From Linnemannia hyalina (lineage: Eukaryota > Mortierellomycota > Mortierellomycetes > Mortierellales > Mortierellaceae), in NCBI GenBank assembly GCA_019671135.1, contig JAHRHY010000009.1, positions 1,488,001 to 1,552,000 of the forward strand: 64,000 nt of DNA. The letters run 5' to 3'. The notes beneath the pieces were generated by a model, which had not been told where the DNA came from, did not search any database, and was given only the letters and a program-made list of their open reading frames with translations. Positions 1 through 10,087 of this stretch are shown here, one piece after another; within the stretch, counting starts at the first letter, position 1; the number at the start of each line of letters is the position of its first letter. Position numbers and translations under genes: made by a program.

Positions 1-1569
1 CATGAGACCCGTGGAGAGGACACCGGCGAACCAGCCAAAGATGATGAACTCCTTGTAGGTGCCCCAACGACTCGTCAGTTGACCAACAACAATGGCAACC
101 GCGGAGGACATGCAGACATAAGGGAGGAGCTCGACGCCAGACTCGATTGCTGACGCACCATGGACGGCTTGAGAGTACAACGGCAGGAAGAAGAGCAAAC
201 CCATGGAGACAAAACCGTCGACAAAGACTGGGAAGTATGTCATCCCCAACGACAGAGTGCCCAACAACCGGAGGGGAATAATCGGGTTGGCCGCAACCTT
301 CCACTCGTTGACCAAGAAGGCGACCATGACCAGGACACCGATAATCAAAAGACACAAGATCACGGCTGAGTCCCATTCATACTTGGCATCCGCACCCCAG
401 TTCAACCCCAAGAGGATCATAATAATCGCACCAATCAATAGCCCAATTCCCACATAGTCCAAAGACCGCATCGCCGTCCCCAGGGACAAGTTCTTTGGTC
501 GGTTCATGTGCAGGAACACGACCAACAGAGTCATACCCACTGCACCGACAGGGAGATTGATATAAAACGCCCAGCGCCAGGTGACATTGTCGGCAAAAAT
601 TCCGCCGAGAAGGGGACCAAAGACGGAGGCGAGGGCATAGACAAAGGCAGTGAGGGACTGATACTTGCCGCGGTTGCGGAGGGGGACAATATCGGCGACG
701 AGGATCAGGGAGAGAGTGAGGATGCCACTTCCGCCAATGCCTTGGACGGCGCGGCCCAGGATCAGCATGTTCATCGACTGGGCTGCTCCACAGAGAGCTG
801 ACCCAACAAAGAACACTGCATTTGCGAACATCCTATGACACAACAGCCACCAATGAATAAAAGGCCTGGTTAGTTCAATCCTACAATACCCACCAAAAAA
901 ATTCAAGCAAAAAATCTCACCCAACTCAACAATATAGCGCCAAAAAAAAACATACATAGTTCGCTTACGCCCGGCGAGGTCAGCAGCAATACCATAGAGC
1001 GGCTGGATGGCCGTCATGGTCAACAGAAACCCAGTGCCGACCCAAGAAATCTCAGAAAAGTTATTAAAGTCCTTGGAGATCGACGGCAAGGCAGTGGTGA
1101 CGATCGACTGGTCCAGCGCAGCAAGGAACAATACCATGAGGATCCCCAGGAAGACGACCATCTGGCGGCTCTTGGACATGGGATTCTTGGGTCCGTAGTC
1201 TTGTCCCTGCTGTTGCGCAACTGGGGCAGTCTTCGTAGTTGTAGCTTCCGAGGGAGTAGTTGAGTCGCGAGCGACGGAGGCTCGGGGAAGAAAGCCGGGG
1301 GAAGCTGCAGAGGAGGTGGTGGGGTGGTCGTAGTGCTCTTTGCCGGCGGCGGTGAAGGAGGAAGAAGAGGAGAGGGATGAAGCCTGAGAAGAGTCGAAAG
1401 AAAGGGGGGTTGGGTGGGGAGTGCGAGTGTCACTGTTGGTCACTGAAGCCCTAGCAGACGCGTCAAAGGTCAACTGCGCAGTGTTGGAAACTTGTTCAAC
1501 AGTACCTCTCTCGAGGGGGTGGGCCGAGTGCGGCGAGTCGTCGGCGAGGGTGGGAGAGCTGGTGTCCAT
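1..1569 (-). CDS. MFS multidrug exporter, DHA2-like, 3' end outside window
   Basis: Plasma- or vacuolar-membrane drug:proton antiporter of the major facilitator superfamily (family knowledge; substrate unknown). Exon 1 is 1569-956 and exon 2 is 832-1 and continues past the left edge. The intron at 955-833 (123 bp) has a GTATGT donor and TAG acceptor and restores the reading AGRKRTMMFANAVFF across motif A. About 130 N-terminal residues are Ser/Thr/Pro-rich and probably cytosolic. The first membrane segment follows KSRQMVVFLGILMVLFLAAL, with the typical LDQSIVTTALPSI motif next. Exon 2 carries GRAVQGIGGSGILTLSL, the RGKYQSL loop and LPVGAVG, as in 14-TM DHA2 transporters (Azr1/Sge1 type). The last transmembrane segments are outside the window. 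The ATG at 1569 is the first in frame with the transporter. A 12-TM DHA1 member is less likely because of the motif spacing. Confidence 0.88.
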   Translation of the reverse strand, partial: MDTSSPTLADDSPHSAHPLERGTVEQVSNTAQLTFDASARASVTNSDTRTPHPTPLSFDSSQASSLSSSSSFTAAGKEHYDHPTTSSAASPGFLPRASVARDSTTPSEATTTKTAPVAQQQGQDYGPKNPMSKSRQMVVFLGILMVLFLAALDQSIVTTALPSISKDFNNFSEISWVGTGFLLTMTAIQPLYGIAADLAGRKRTMYVFFWRYIVELGEIFCLNFFGGYCRIELTRPFIHWWLLCHRMFANAVFFVGSALCGAAQSMNMLILGRAVQGIGGSGILTLSLILVADIVPLRNRGKYQSLTAFVYALASVFGPLLGGIFADNVTWRWAFYINLPVGAVGMTLLVVFLHMNRPKNLSLGTAMRSLDYVGIGLLIGAIIMILLGLNWGADAKYEWDSAVILCLLIIGVLVMVAFLVNEWKVAANPIIPLRLLGTLSLGMTYFPVFVDGFVSMGLLFFLPLYSQAVHGASAIESGVELLPYVCMSSAVAIVVGQLTSRWGTYKEFIIFGWFAGVLSTGLM

Positions 1570-3419
1570 CTTCTGGAGACGGTGGGGGTGAAAGGATGTG
1601 TGGTTGTGGACGAGGAAGACAAGAAGCTTTCCTTTTTTTTCTGGTGGAGTTGAGGGTGGTGAAAAAATTGTAAGAGAGAGGGATAGTCAAAGGATGCGCT
1701 TTATACTTTTCAGCGTTGGCCAGGCGTACGTGAATTGACGTCTGGCGTACTAAAAGTGAATCGGTTGACTGGAGGTAGGCGAATGAAGGCACACCGGCTC
1801 CCATCATCTACATTAGGCCTATAAATGGAAGAACAGCAGGTGAAAATAGGACAGATCAAGGTAGGATAACGGGGAAAATGGACCATGGTAAGGAAAAACA
1901 ACAATTAAAGCTTCGGTACTAAAGCAGCAGAGTTTTATTTTTTGGGTTACGAGTTGAAGGTTATCATTGGTTCATTCGTCGCACAAAGGGTAGAATTGGG
2001 CGTTCTCCAGAGCACTTCATGGATTGCAGATGCTCGTCGTATGTTTAATAGAAGGGTAGGGAGCAGCCCTCTCGGTCTTCACACTGCGCAGCCCTGGGGT
2101 AAGGCGAAAGCACTCAATGGCTTGTTGTTTTCATTGCCCGAATGGTGCTCCACGATACTGCATCTTCGATCCCAACACCCACGAACCATTCACAATGAGT
2201 TCTCGGATGGAAAAAAATGTAGCCTTCTCGAAATATCCTTTTCTGAATGGGGGGAGGGGGTTACCCTAAGTGATGATGTTACCCAATATAAATGAAAGCC
2301 TGAAAAAGAGAGCCGGGATATGGCATCCTTTACAAAGATCGTCATTGAGAAGCCCAGCAGAGCGTGAGGCCCAGGTAACTTTGTCGCGTCAGGGAACAAT
2401 GACTGCGCTGCGCACTTTGGTAAGGTGATCTGACCGTATATCACACAGAGCCCATCCACGAAAAAAATACAATCTAACCAAGCAAAGAAAAGAATCCTCG
2501 GGAAGTGTTTCCGAGGGGAAGCGAGGTCAAATAACTGACTTTCAGGTGTCATTGAAAGCAAGCGTAAATAAGCTGCTACTGGTGACACCAAAACAAAAAA
2601 CTTTACTCCGCTTTGGCTTGCAACAAACAGGTTGTCTTGTCGCAGTCGCACGATGGACTCCACTGCGCATTTCACTCACCCTTCATCCCCCGAAACTTTT
2701 ACACTCGTTTCTCGGTAACAAATGCTACAACATAATCTTACACAGCAAGTGCAACAAAAAATGTCTTGCAAAGAGGGTGGCCAGAGGGTAGAAGCGAGTG
2801 TGCAAAATAGGTGGCAATGGTAATGAGAGGTAGAAGGCGGGAGGAGGTTTGTTGCGTTTGCTTTTGTTTGATTAAAGCAGAAAATGGAGAGTAAAAGAGA
2901 AAAGAGAGAAAGAAGTGTATGTGTCTGTCTATGCGTGTATTACGCGAAAGGAAAACAAGAAAGAAACAAAAAAAAGAAAGCATGAAATTGTTTATCACGT
3001 ATGAAGATAGACCCTTGGCGCAAGGATGATCGCCCTTTTTTTTTTACCTCGCCTCAGCGCCCCATGAAAACAAATACGTTTCATTTATCCATCAGTGAGA
3101 CTAATAAAGTTGCCATCACTCTCAGCCACGAAAAAAACACGCGATGGTTATTTACTTCCTTTGGTTCATCTTGCCATCAGCCTTTTGGCGATATCGCCTC
3201 TGATCCCCCCTAGTCGTCATCTTCCTCCCCTATCCATACTCCTCTTTCCCCGCTACCCCCACGGCAAAGCTCTTAAAATCACGACCATACTGAACCACAT
3301 CGTACGAACGCAAGCTGTGGCGATGAGTATGATAAAAAAAAATTATAGTCATACCGTCCACAACAGGAAAAGGACGACCCACGATATCTTAGACAAGAGT
3401 CTCTATATGGGTGGCTGTC
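1570..3419. other. Intergenic spacer between MFS gene and F-box pseudogene
   Basis: Contains the MFS promoter and AT-rich, low-complexity sequence with A and T tracts. A 161-codon minus-strand open frame at 2190-2675 shows no recognisable domain, no splice partners and no coding-like composition. I call no gene here. Confidence 0.55.
1700..1705 (-). promoter_or_regulatory. Possible TATA box of the MFS gene
   Basis: Read on the minus strand this is TATAAA, about 130 bases upstream of the MFS start codon. The position is plausible, but the motif is common in AT-rich spacers, so support is weak. Confidence 0.3.
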
Positions 3420-4180
3420 AAGCGCCACATCCGCCCAATCCTTCCAGTGGTGGCGTATACGAGTACTGTAGATGTCGCCCGTGCTCCAGGCGGGAAACGT
3501 ATCGCTGTAATCGGAGATGTCATTGCAGTTGATGGACAGCGGAACTGAACCAGTCCCTGACAGACAGTTCAAAGTCCTTGATGCTTACGAGAAGACTCTT
3601 GATGAGGGCGGTTGAGAACTCGAAGGGCACGCTCTCCAGATGAACCTTAATCGTGGTAGGCGAGGTATGGATGTAGATAGACTTGAAGATATCCTCTGTG
3701 AAATGGTTAGTCCGTTACTGGTGCGATAGGTGGTCGACCGTGAGGGAGCGTAACTTGTGGTAGGACTCAATTAACCGCAGCGCATTCTGAGACTGGTCAA
3801 CATTCGACAGCCATGTATATTAATACCCCACCGGCTGCTTGGGGTTTTGACGGTAGTTAAACTCGACACAATGGAGTTCCCGTAGGTTGGTGTAGTAAGA
3901 AGATCCAAAGGCGTTATACAAGAACCAGCTCGCGTCAGCGATATAAATGGTAAAGTGACCGGATGAGTCCAGCGCTGTGGAGGACGGTCCGTGCCTGGTG
4001 GTTCGTGAGGTTAGAGAAGTGGACGTGGCGGAGGGCTTGTGAGGTGAAGTTTGCGCGTCAGGCATAGGAGACTTCGACACAGGCGAAGAGCTAGTCCTTT
4101 GAGATGTAATCGTAGATCAGGTCGAGGATATGAGGTATGTCGAAGATCGAAATCCTCGGGGTGTTGGACAGGGAGGTCAT
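3420..4180 (-). pseudogene. Decayed F-box/LRR-type protein gene
   Basis: From an ATG at 4180 the minus strand reads an F-box-like start (PRISIFDIPHILDLIYDYIS) and then a TAG. The same frame continues with FACVEVSYA, a TGA, then NFTSQALRHVHFSNLTNHQA. It then shifts frame to IYIADASWFLYNAFGSSYY and TNLRELHCVEFNYRQN, hits another stop, and resumes with NALRLIESYHKLRSLTVDHL, a stop, and IHTSPTTIKVHLESVPFEFS. At least four stops and one frameshift interrupt an otherwise colinear reading. The family call (F-box adaptors of SCF ubiquitin ligases with leucine-rich tails, an expanded group in these fungi) is from the N-terminal motif and the leucine periodicity. An alternative is a gene with many tiny introns, but I find no good splice sites at the breaks. 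Confidence 0.7.
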
Positions 4181-4560
4181 GAAGGCAGGGGGATAGAGTT
4201 TGAGAAATGAGTGTCTGAATAGTTGAGGAGGGAGGGCAGGAGGAAGAGGTCGAAGAGAAGTAAAGAGTAGGGAAAGGGGGCGCAAGTATACCTGTTGTTT
4301 TTGATGGGTGGCATGTGGTGGCGCAACATTTCATTGGCTGTGATAATGTTCGTTAGTGTTCTTGTTCTAATGCACTTCAATGTTCGAAAAAATGAAGGAC
4401 GGTCCATAGACTGCGTGATGACCTGTATTGGCATCTATTTTTCGCTCACCCGCAACCATCTCTGTTTCTCACAGGCACATTCTTCAGGGTCATGAGCGAC
4501 TCCAAAGAAAGGTGCATGCCATTGTTTTATTATTAATATTATTATTATTTGTACAGCGGC
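4181..4560. other. Spacer between F-box pseudogene and SMG9 3' end
   Basis: AT-rich sequence with no gene that I can support. It includes the SMG9 3' flank, where an AATAAA-type signal lies on the minus strand (4526-4531). Confidence 0.5.
4526..4531 (-). terminator. AATAAA polyadenylation signal of SMG9
   Basis: On the minus strand this reads AATAAA, 30 bases past the SMG9 stop codon, inside a TTA/ATT-rich stretch. The position fits a fungal 3' UTR. Confidence 0.5.
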
Positions 4561-7527
4561 TCAACCGTCCCGGGATAACTTGGCAGCACGAACATATTCC
4601 GCCAAAAAGTCTGCCTTCCGGATCGTGTCCCAAGTTCTCGTAGCGTACCGCAGCCTATCAGAAATAAATAATAGAAAGCTTTAGAAATGCGAAACAAGCA
4701 TACAAACACAATCCTTGTTGCCATAATCATCACATACCATTCTCGCTCAGACACCATTCCCGGCCGGTTGCGAGGTCCGAGAGCAGGCCCACCTTGCGGC
4801 CGCATCGATAGTGAAAGAATCTTGTTCCTGAGTCCTTTTGTCCAAACACTCCAGCGTTCCTGATCCTGTAACAGGGCTGCATAGACGTCATGGTCGGGGG
4901 TATTGGACGATCCGCCCAGAATGCCATGTCGATTCAAATTGACCGACAACGATGCCATGACTACATTAAGAGACGATACATGCTGTGTCGTTGATGCTGC
5001 CTGATTGATCTGCTGGTGATGGTTTGAAGGCGACTTTTTTGAGATGGATCCTGAACCTGGCCTGGACAGACTCTGAGGGACTAGTGCCGAATCCAATGGC
5101 AGCATTACAAAGTTGAGCTGTTGCCCTGCTCTCTTCTCATCCAAGACGATCTCCTGTGACCGCAGCGGCTGTCGCGGCTCCATATTAAGATCCTCTCCAC
5201 TTGACTCTTCCTCAGATTCCGATCCCGACATAAACGCGGAATCATCCGACAGTTGCGAAAGCCGCTCCCTCCGCTGTATCGTCATGACAGCTGTAGTGTT
5301 GGGCGCCCGCTTGAATGAATCCTCAAACCGCGAAAAAGTTGTCGTCATGTTGATCGATCCGAACAGCTGCAAGTTGGAGTGCTGCCAGAGCTGTGCTTGT
5401 TTTGCTGCATTGTCGCGATAATGGTTGGGGCCAAACGCCATAGGAGAGACCTTGTTCGATATAAATACTATTCACGTAAAGAGACAGAGTCAGTGAACTA
5501 TATATGAGGTTGGTAGTACTATAGTCCATACCATAAAGGCTATCATTTCTTACCAATGTCGGCGCACCAGTCGCCAAGGCCGTTACTGCCGTCCGGTGTT
5601 TGTCCCGACATGCCCGTTCCTTGACCTGGTACACCACCTTGTGTAGCTGATGAAGAAGCGGAGAGCGCCTTCATAAAGACTTCGACACGTTGCAAAAGTC
5701 GGAAGCTCCTGCTGCTCGATGGTTCATCGTCCTTGCCCAGAACCAAGACGACATTGCAGACCGAGATCAAGAATGTAGCCAGGACCAGTGCCTGCTGGTC
5801 CAGCCAAATGTCGATCGGGATCCCATCAGCCACCCGCTCGTTCCTGAGTGCATTTTCCAAATTTGAGAGACAAAATATTGGTTCGGTGTCGAGGAGAATC
5901 ATCCTTTCAGGGGTAATGTACATGTCGATTCCTGAAGTCTGGTATCCTGCAACAGCTGCCATCTGTGGGGGTTGTTTCGGGAATGCTGCTGATGCCAAAG
6001 GTGTAGGACAGAATGACGAGAGGAGAGATGACTTTCCAACTCCTTGTGGTCCAAGAATCCCGACCACAAAGTGTCCTGGGTGCTCCGACATCCACTGTAT
6101 TGAAGAGGTCAATGCGAGATATTAATAAGTATCCCCTTTTTCAATGTCTCTCCAAATAGTCTAGGGTAATGATGTGCAATCCATGATCACAATACCTGTT
6201 CTGCACCCTCCTGGATCTTTCCTTGTTCATTCATCAGCTTGACCGATTGAGCACCCATGGGAGGAGGCATGGGGACGACTTGTTGCGGTGGGAGCAATCG
6301 TCCTCCAGCAGACAGAGACCCTCCTGCAGAATGAGGGCCGCCACCCATCGAGCGATGGTCCCTTGTCCCTGGCATCGAGTATGGTCCTGCAGGACCTCGT
6401 GGTTGGAGGTGTGGAGGTAGCGCCTGAAGCTGTTGTTGGTGTTGATGCTGTTGATGCTGTTGTGTTTGTTGTTGCTGTTGTTGATTTGAATTGGTTCCTT
6501 GCCAAGAATACACAGTCCTGCCAGCAGGTGCCTGTCGCCGATTGTTACCCTTGTTCGCCTCCGACCCTCTGGCATCCTCGTCGTACAACTCCCCAGTTCC
6601 TCTCCCGCCTCCAATACCTCCATTGCTGTTTGGGTTAGGCTGCAGGATCTGTCTCTGGAAACTGTTGGGATCGACAATGACGCGATGGGGTGCCGGCTGT
6701 TGGTGTTGTTGCTGTTTTGAAGTTCCGTCGTTGCTGTTAGGGTTGCTGCTACTGTTGTTACTGCTGAAATGGTCATCTCTACCAGATCCCTGCTGCTGTC
6801 CTTTCTTATTTCGCCGTTGTCGATCCTTTCGCCTTGGTTTTACATCGCTGACATCCGATTCTGATTGTTGTGAGTGCTGTTGTTGCTGTTGTTGCTGCTG
6901 CTGTTGAAGTAGTGACGGTGACGAATGATTGCTGGCTTGGCTCATGATCGAGTTGGAGCGCTCTCGACGTCCTCCTCCACCGCCAGACACGGCAGCGGCT
7001 CCTCCTCTACCAGGCGGACCTCCCCCCATGACGCCTTTGTTCATCCCAACATTTCCTCCATCTATTCCGCCTAGTCCTGGAGGTGGCGACAGGAATGATG
7101 GCGGTGCCTGAGGTGGCGGCTGCGGCATATGTCTTGATATGGCCCCCCTGAGCTGTTGTTGCTGTTGAGGTGGTGGTGGAGGAGGAGGATTAGGATATGA
7201 CGAATATTGTTGGTAAGGCTGGCCGTAATTAGGGTATCCTTGTTGCAGCTGTGTTTGCTGAGGTTGTAATGAGAGTCCGGGTGGAGGGGCCATGATGCCT
7301 GCCGGACCCATCCCTCCGCGAGGGATGATCTCTGCATCCTGAGGTGCGACACGGGTGAGCAGTTTGAATGGCGCCGCAGCAGGGTTCTGTCCGTGGGAAT
7401 GACCTCCATTGTCTCTGTCTCTATCCCTAGCTCCTCCACGTCCGCCGCCCCGCCCGCCTCCGCTGCTATTGCCTCCTCCTCCTCCTCCTGCTCCAGAGTG
7501 CCGTGAAGAAGAGCCCCGCATGGTCAA
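4561..7527 (-). CDS. SMG9: SMG9, nonsense-mediated decay factor
   Basis: SMG9 is the GTPase-like partner of SMG8 that holds and restrains the SMG1 kinase, which phosphorylates UPF1 in nonsense-mediated mRNA decay (family knowledge). Exons are 7527-6196, 6094-5554, 5467-4738 and 4654-4561, giving 898 residues; the introns are 84-101 bp with GT...AG ends. Residues 1-430 are a disordered Gly/Gln/Pro-rich region. SVKLMNEQGKIQ, the strand before the nucleotide fold, follows. The P-loop GPQGVGKS is at about 459-466, then YQTSGIDMYITPERMILLDT, which matches the SMG9 QTSGIDFFIT...LDTQPI signature. VVLVLGKDDE and the exon-3 start VFISNKVSP follow. The C-terminus WLRYATRTWDTIRKADFL matches the conserved SMG9 tail. 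It is longer than human SMG9 (about 520) because of the N-terminal low-complexity region. An alternative Met lies two codons downstream. Confidence 0.93.
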
Positions 7528-8490
7528 AGGTGTCTGACTGATCCGATGTGGGGGGTAGAAGCAAATGGTTCAAGAAATTTGAATGGTCAGCAACAAGAGC
7601 GGGAAATGGGAGCACAGAGAAGGTCCAGGAAGTGGCTTTGCTCACCCAAGGTTTCAAAAGTCGGAAGAACAGTTGAAACGCAGCAGGGGTCTTGTTCTTT
7701 GGATAGATGTGGAGAGCTGACATGACCAAAGCCGCAGGGGGGGGAGGGGGAAGAACATGAGCACGAACGGTAAATGCGCGGCGAACACAAAAAGAGAAGA
7801 GAACACCAGACCGGCACTGAATAGTATGTCATTTACTCTCCACAAAAACACGTTGTTCACAAAAGATGCGTTAGCAACTAACGATGGTCCCCATTGAGCC
7901 CACCTTTCTCCCGCGTTTGTTCTCAACGATCCGAGAAAAATCTTTTCCAGGAAAGGGACTATCGAGATCTGGGTCAGAGAGGAACTGGTATCCATGGTGT
8001 CGAACTAGGACAATTGAGTATTCTGGATCCATCCTTTCCTTCCCCTTCTCTTACGCGCCAAGGACAATCCGAAAACGAAGTTGCCATTCCGTGTTCTAAC
8101 CGCCACGTTACCTAACGATCCACAAACGATAGAGAGGGGCAGGATCCAACTGAGAGAAAATATTATGTGACAGAATCCCGTTTTGTTTCCGTTTTTTCTT
8201 CTGCGATCATCCGACGTCCAAAGGAATGGATTCCTTGTTGGCATTCGAACACAACAAGAAATGAAGGTACAAGGTAGTATAAAACAGCGACAGGTCCTTC
8301 TTTTTCTTTTTTTTTTCCATCGCTCTTCTCCCTCGTTCACCACTCTTTCCTTTGTTCGACAATCAGCAGGTCACTTCAGAAAATTTGAGCAAACCTATCT
8401 GCACAATTCAACACTCTTACTTTCTTTGCTTTTTTCAACTCGTTTTACTTCGCTGACAAAAGCGTACAAAAACAACCCTCGCACAAGGAC
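7528..8490. promoter_or_regulatory. Shared divergent promoter region, SMG9 and 8491 gene
   Basis: A 963-base spacer between two divergently oriented start codons. It is mixed in composition, and the side facing the 8491 gene is T/C-rich (8285-8470), as expected for a fungal 5' UTR. No clear binding site was identified. Confidence 0.5.
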
Positions 8491-9627
8491 ATGTTGATGC
8501 TTAATATCAGTTCAGCGGCCAAGTTGGTCACTCTGGCCATGGCCACCTTCATGCTCGCCTCATCCACATCCGCGGCACCCGTACTCAATCTCCACGGCGG
8601 AGGAGAAGACTTCTTACCAGCCATCGACTGTGTCAAGATCCAGAGCGACATCACTCGTGAAAACGTATCCGTAGTCCAAGGTGAACAAATCCCGATCAAG
8701 ATTGACGTTACTGGATGCGACCCTTCTTTGGTCGACATCGTACAGCCATGGATCGTCACTTTTGTCAATTGTGAGAACCATGACAATACCCTCAAGCTGG
8801 CCGACATTGTAAGTCATCCCACTCCTCCTTCTTTTGCTACGAGCAAGGAACGGTATAAACTTGAAAAACTGTCTACTAACTCGTTCATCAAATTCATCCC
8901 ATAGATCGGGGGTGCAGATCAGAAAGAGTACACCCTTGATGTCAACACGCAACCCAACACTCTTGCAGCCCTCAACGCTGGTAGCATTCCATCGACAAAA
9001 ACCGGCTCAACCAAGTATCACATCCAGGTCGATGCTATCTCCAGGGACGGAACCGAGCGTCTTACTGGAAGAACAGCATCTTTCAACATTGCAGCCACCT
9101 CTTTTTTCCAGAAGCGGGACGATGGTATTATTCCACCTGTCGATGGCGCTGCTATTCCCGAGATCGCTTCACCCGTCGATGGTGCATCTATCCCTGAGGT
9201 CGTTGGCGCGGACAAGGTTGAAGATCTTTCCCCTGCAGCCGCGGCACCACCACCAGCCACAGCCCCTACTGTCGCTGCCACTCCTTTCCCCTCACCCTCA
9301 CCAGCACCAGCAGTGGTCCCCAACCCAACTTACCCCAACACTCCACCCGAGATCATCGACTTATCGACCGCCGTCACCCCTTCCGGTCCCAACCAAGCCG
9401 CCCCCGGTGACCCAGCAGCCCCAAAAGTGATCCAAGAACCCAAGAAGGGGCCAAGTTCTGCTGAAGTCTTTTTCAAGTATGCCGGTGCCGGGTCAGCAAT
9501 CTTGAGCACTATTGGGTTGGGAGTAGGCGGTCTTGTAGGTGGTATTGTTGGTGGTACTGTTGGGTTGGTGATTGGTATCTCTGCGGCGCTTGTTAACTCG
9601 CTTTACTATGCTCCTAACGTCGCCTAA
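8491..9627 (+). CDS. Secreted or membrane-anchored protein with glycine-zipper tail
   Basis: Function unknown. Exons 8491-8808 and 8905-9627 give 346 residues; the intron has a GTAAGT donor and a TAG acceptor, phase 0. Residues 1-28 form a signal peptide (hydrophobic core, cleavage probably after ASSTSA). About 29-165 is a compact, possibly beta-sandwich domain with Cys residues in AIDCVKI, VTGCDPS and VNCENH, and repeated Val/Ile strands. After a possible dibasic site (FFQKRDD) come two short repeats of PVDGA(A/S)IPE, then about 100 residues rich in Pro and Ala. The C-terminus, SAILSTIGLGVGGLVGGIVG and on, is a Gly-x3-Gly-rich hydrophobic segment ending shortly before the stop at SLYYAPNVA. 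It could be a type I membrane or cell-wall-linked protein; a GPI anchor is less likely because the tail is not at the extreme end and lacks an obvious omega site. Confidence 0.8.
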
Positions 9628-10087
9628 GGCGCAACTTTCGGGAGCTTGAAGGCAATGAGCCCCTTGCCTCTTACCCATGCGAGTAGCACACATATACACA
9701 TATACCCCCTCTGCCTTTGTTTGATATTATCTAATATAATGAACCTGGATCCTGGTACTGGTACCCTCTTAAAGTAACCCTCTTTTCACGTGATTTAAGC
9801 CCAATAATTTGTGGAACTAAAAAGTTCCAGAACCCTTGACGGCCGAGGTTCACGCTTGGAGCTGGCCTACGCCAAAGCTCCAGACACGCGTTGTTCCACG
9901 TGATGTTGCAACCCATGCATCCAAGGCGTCACCATCTTTTTATTTTTTCAATCTTTACCCTTGCGCCCTCTTCCTCCTTCTCTCGTTACCTCCTTTTCGT
10001 TCCTTCTTTTCAAGAACAAACACCCAGACACACGCCCGTATCGTCAAGCAAGGAAAATAATAACAAGAACAACGACAAAACGAAACC
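9628..10087. other. Spacer with 3' end of 8491 gene and promoter of 10088 gene
   Basis: No gene seen. The right half is strongly C/T-rich (9930-10020), typical of the 5' UTR of the following gene. A CACGTG-type core (CCACGTGA) occurs at about 9897-9904. Confidence 0.4.

Noticed and set aside
2190..2675. 161-codon minus-strand frame in the spacer after the MFS gene
   Set aside because: No domain, no splice partner, average non-coding composition.
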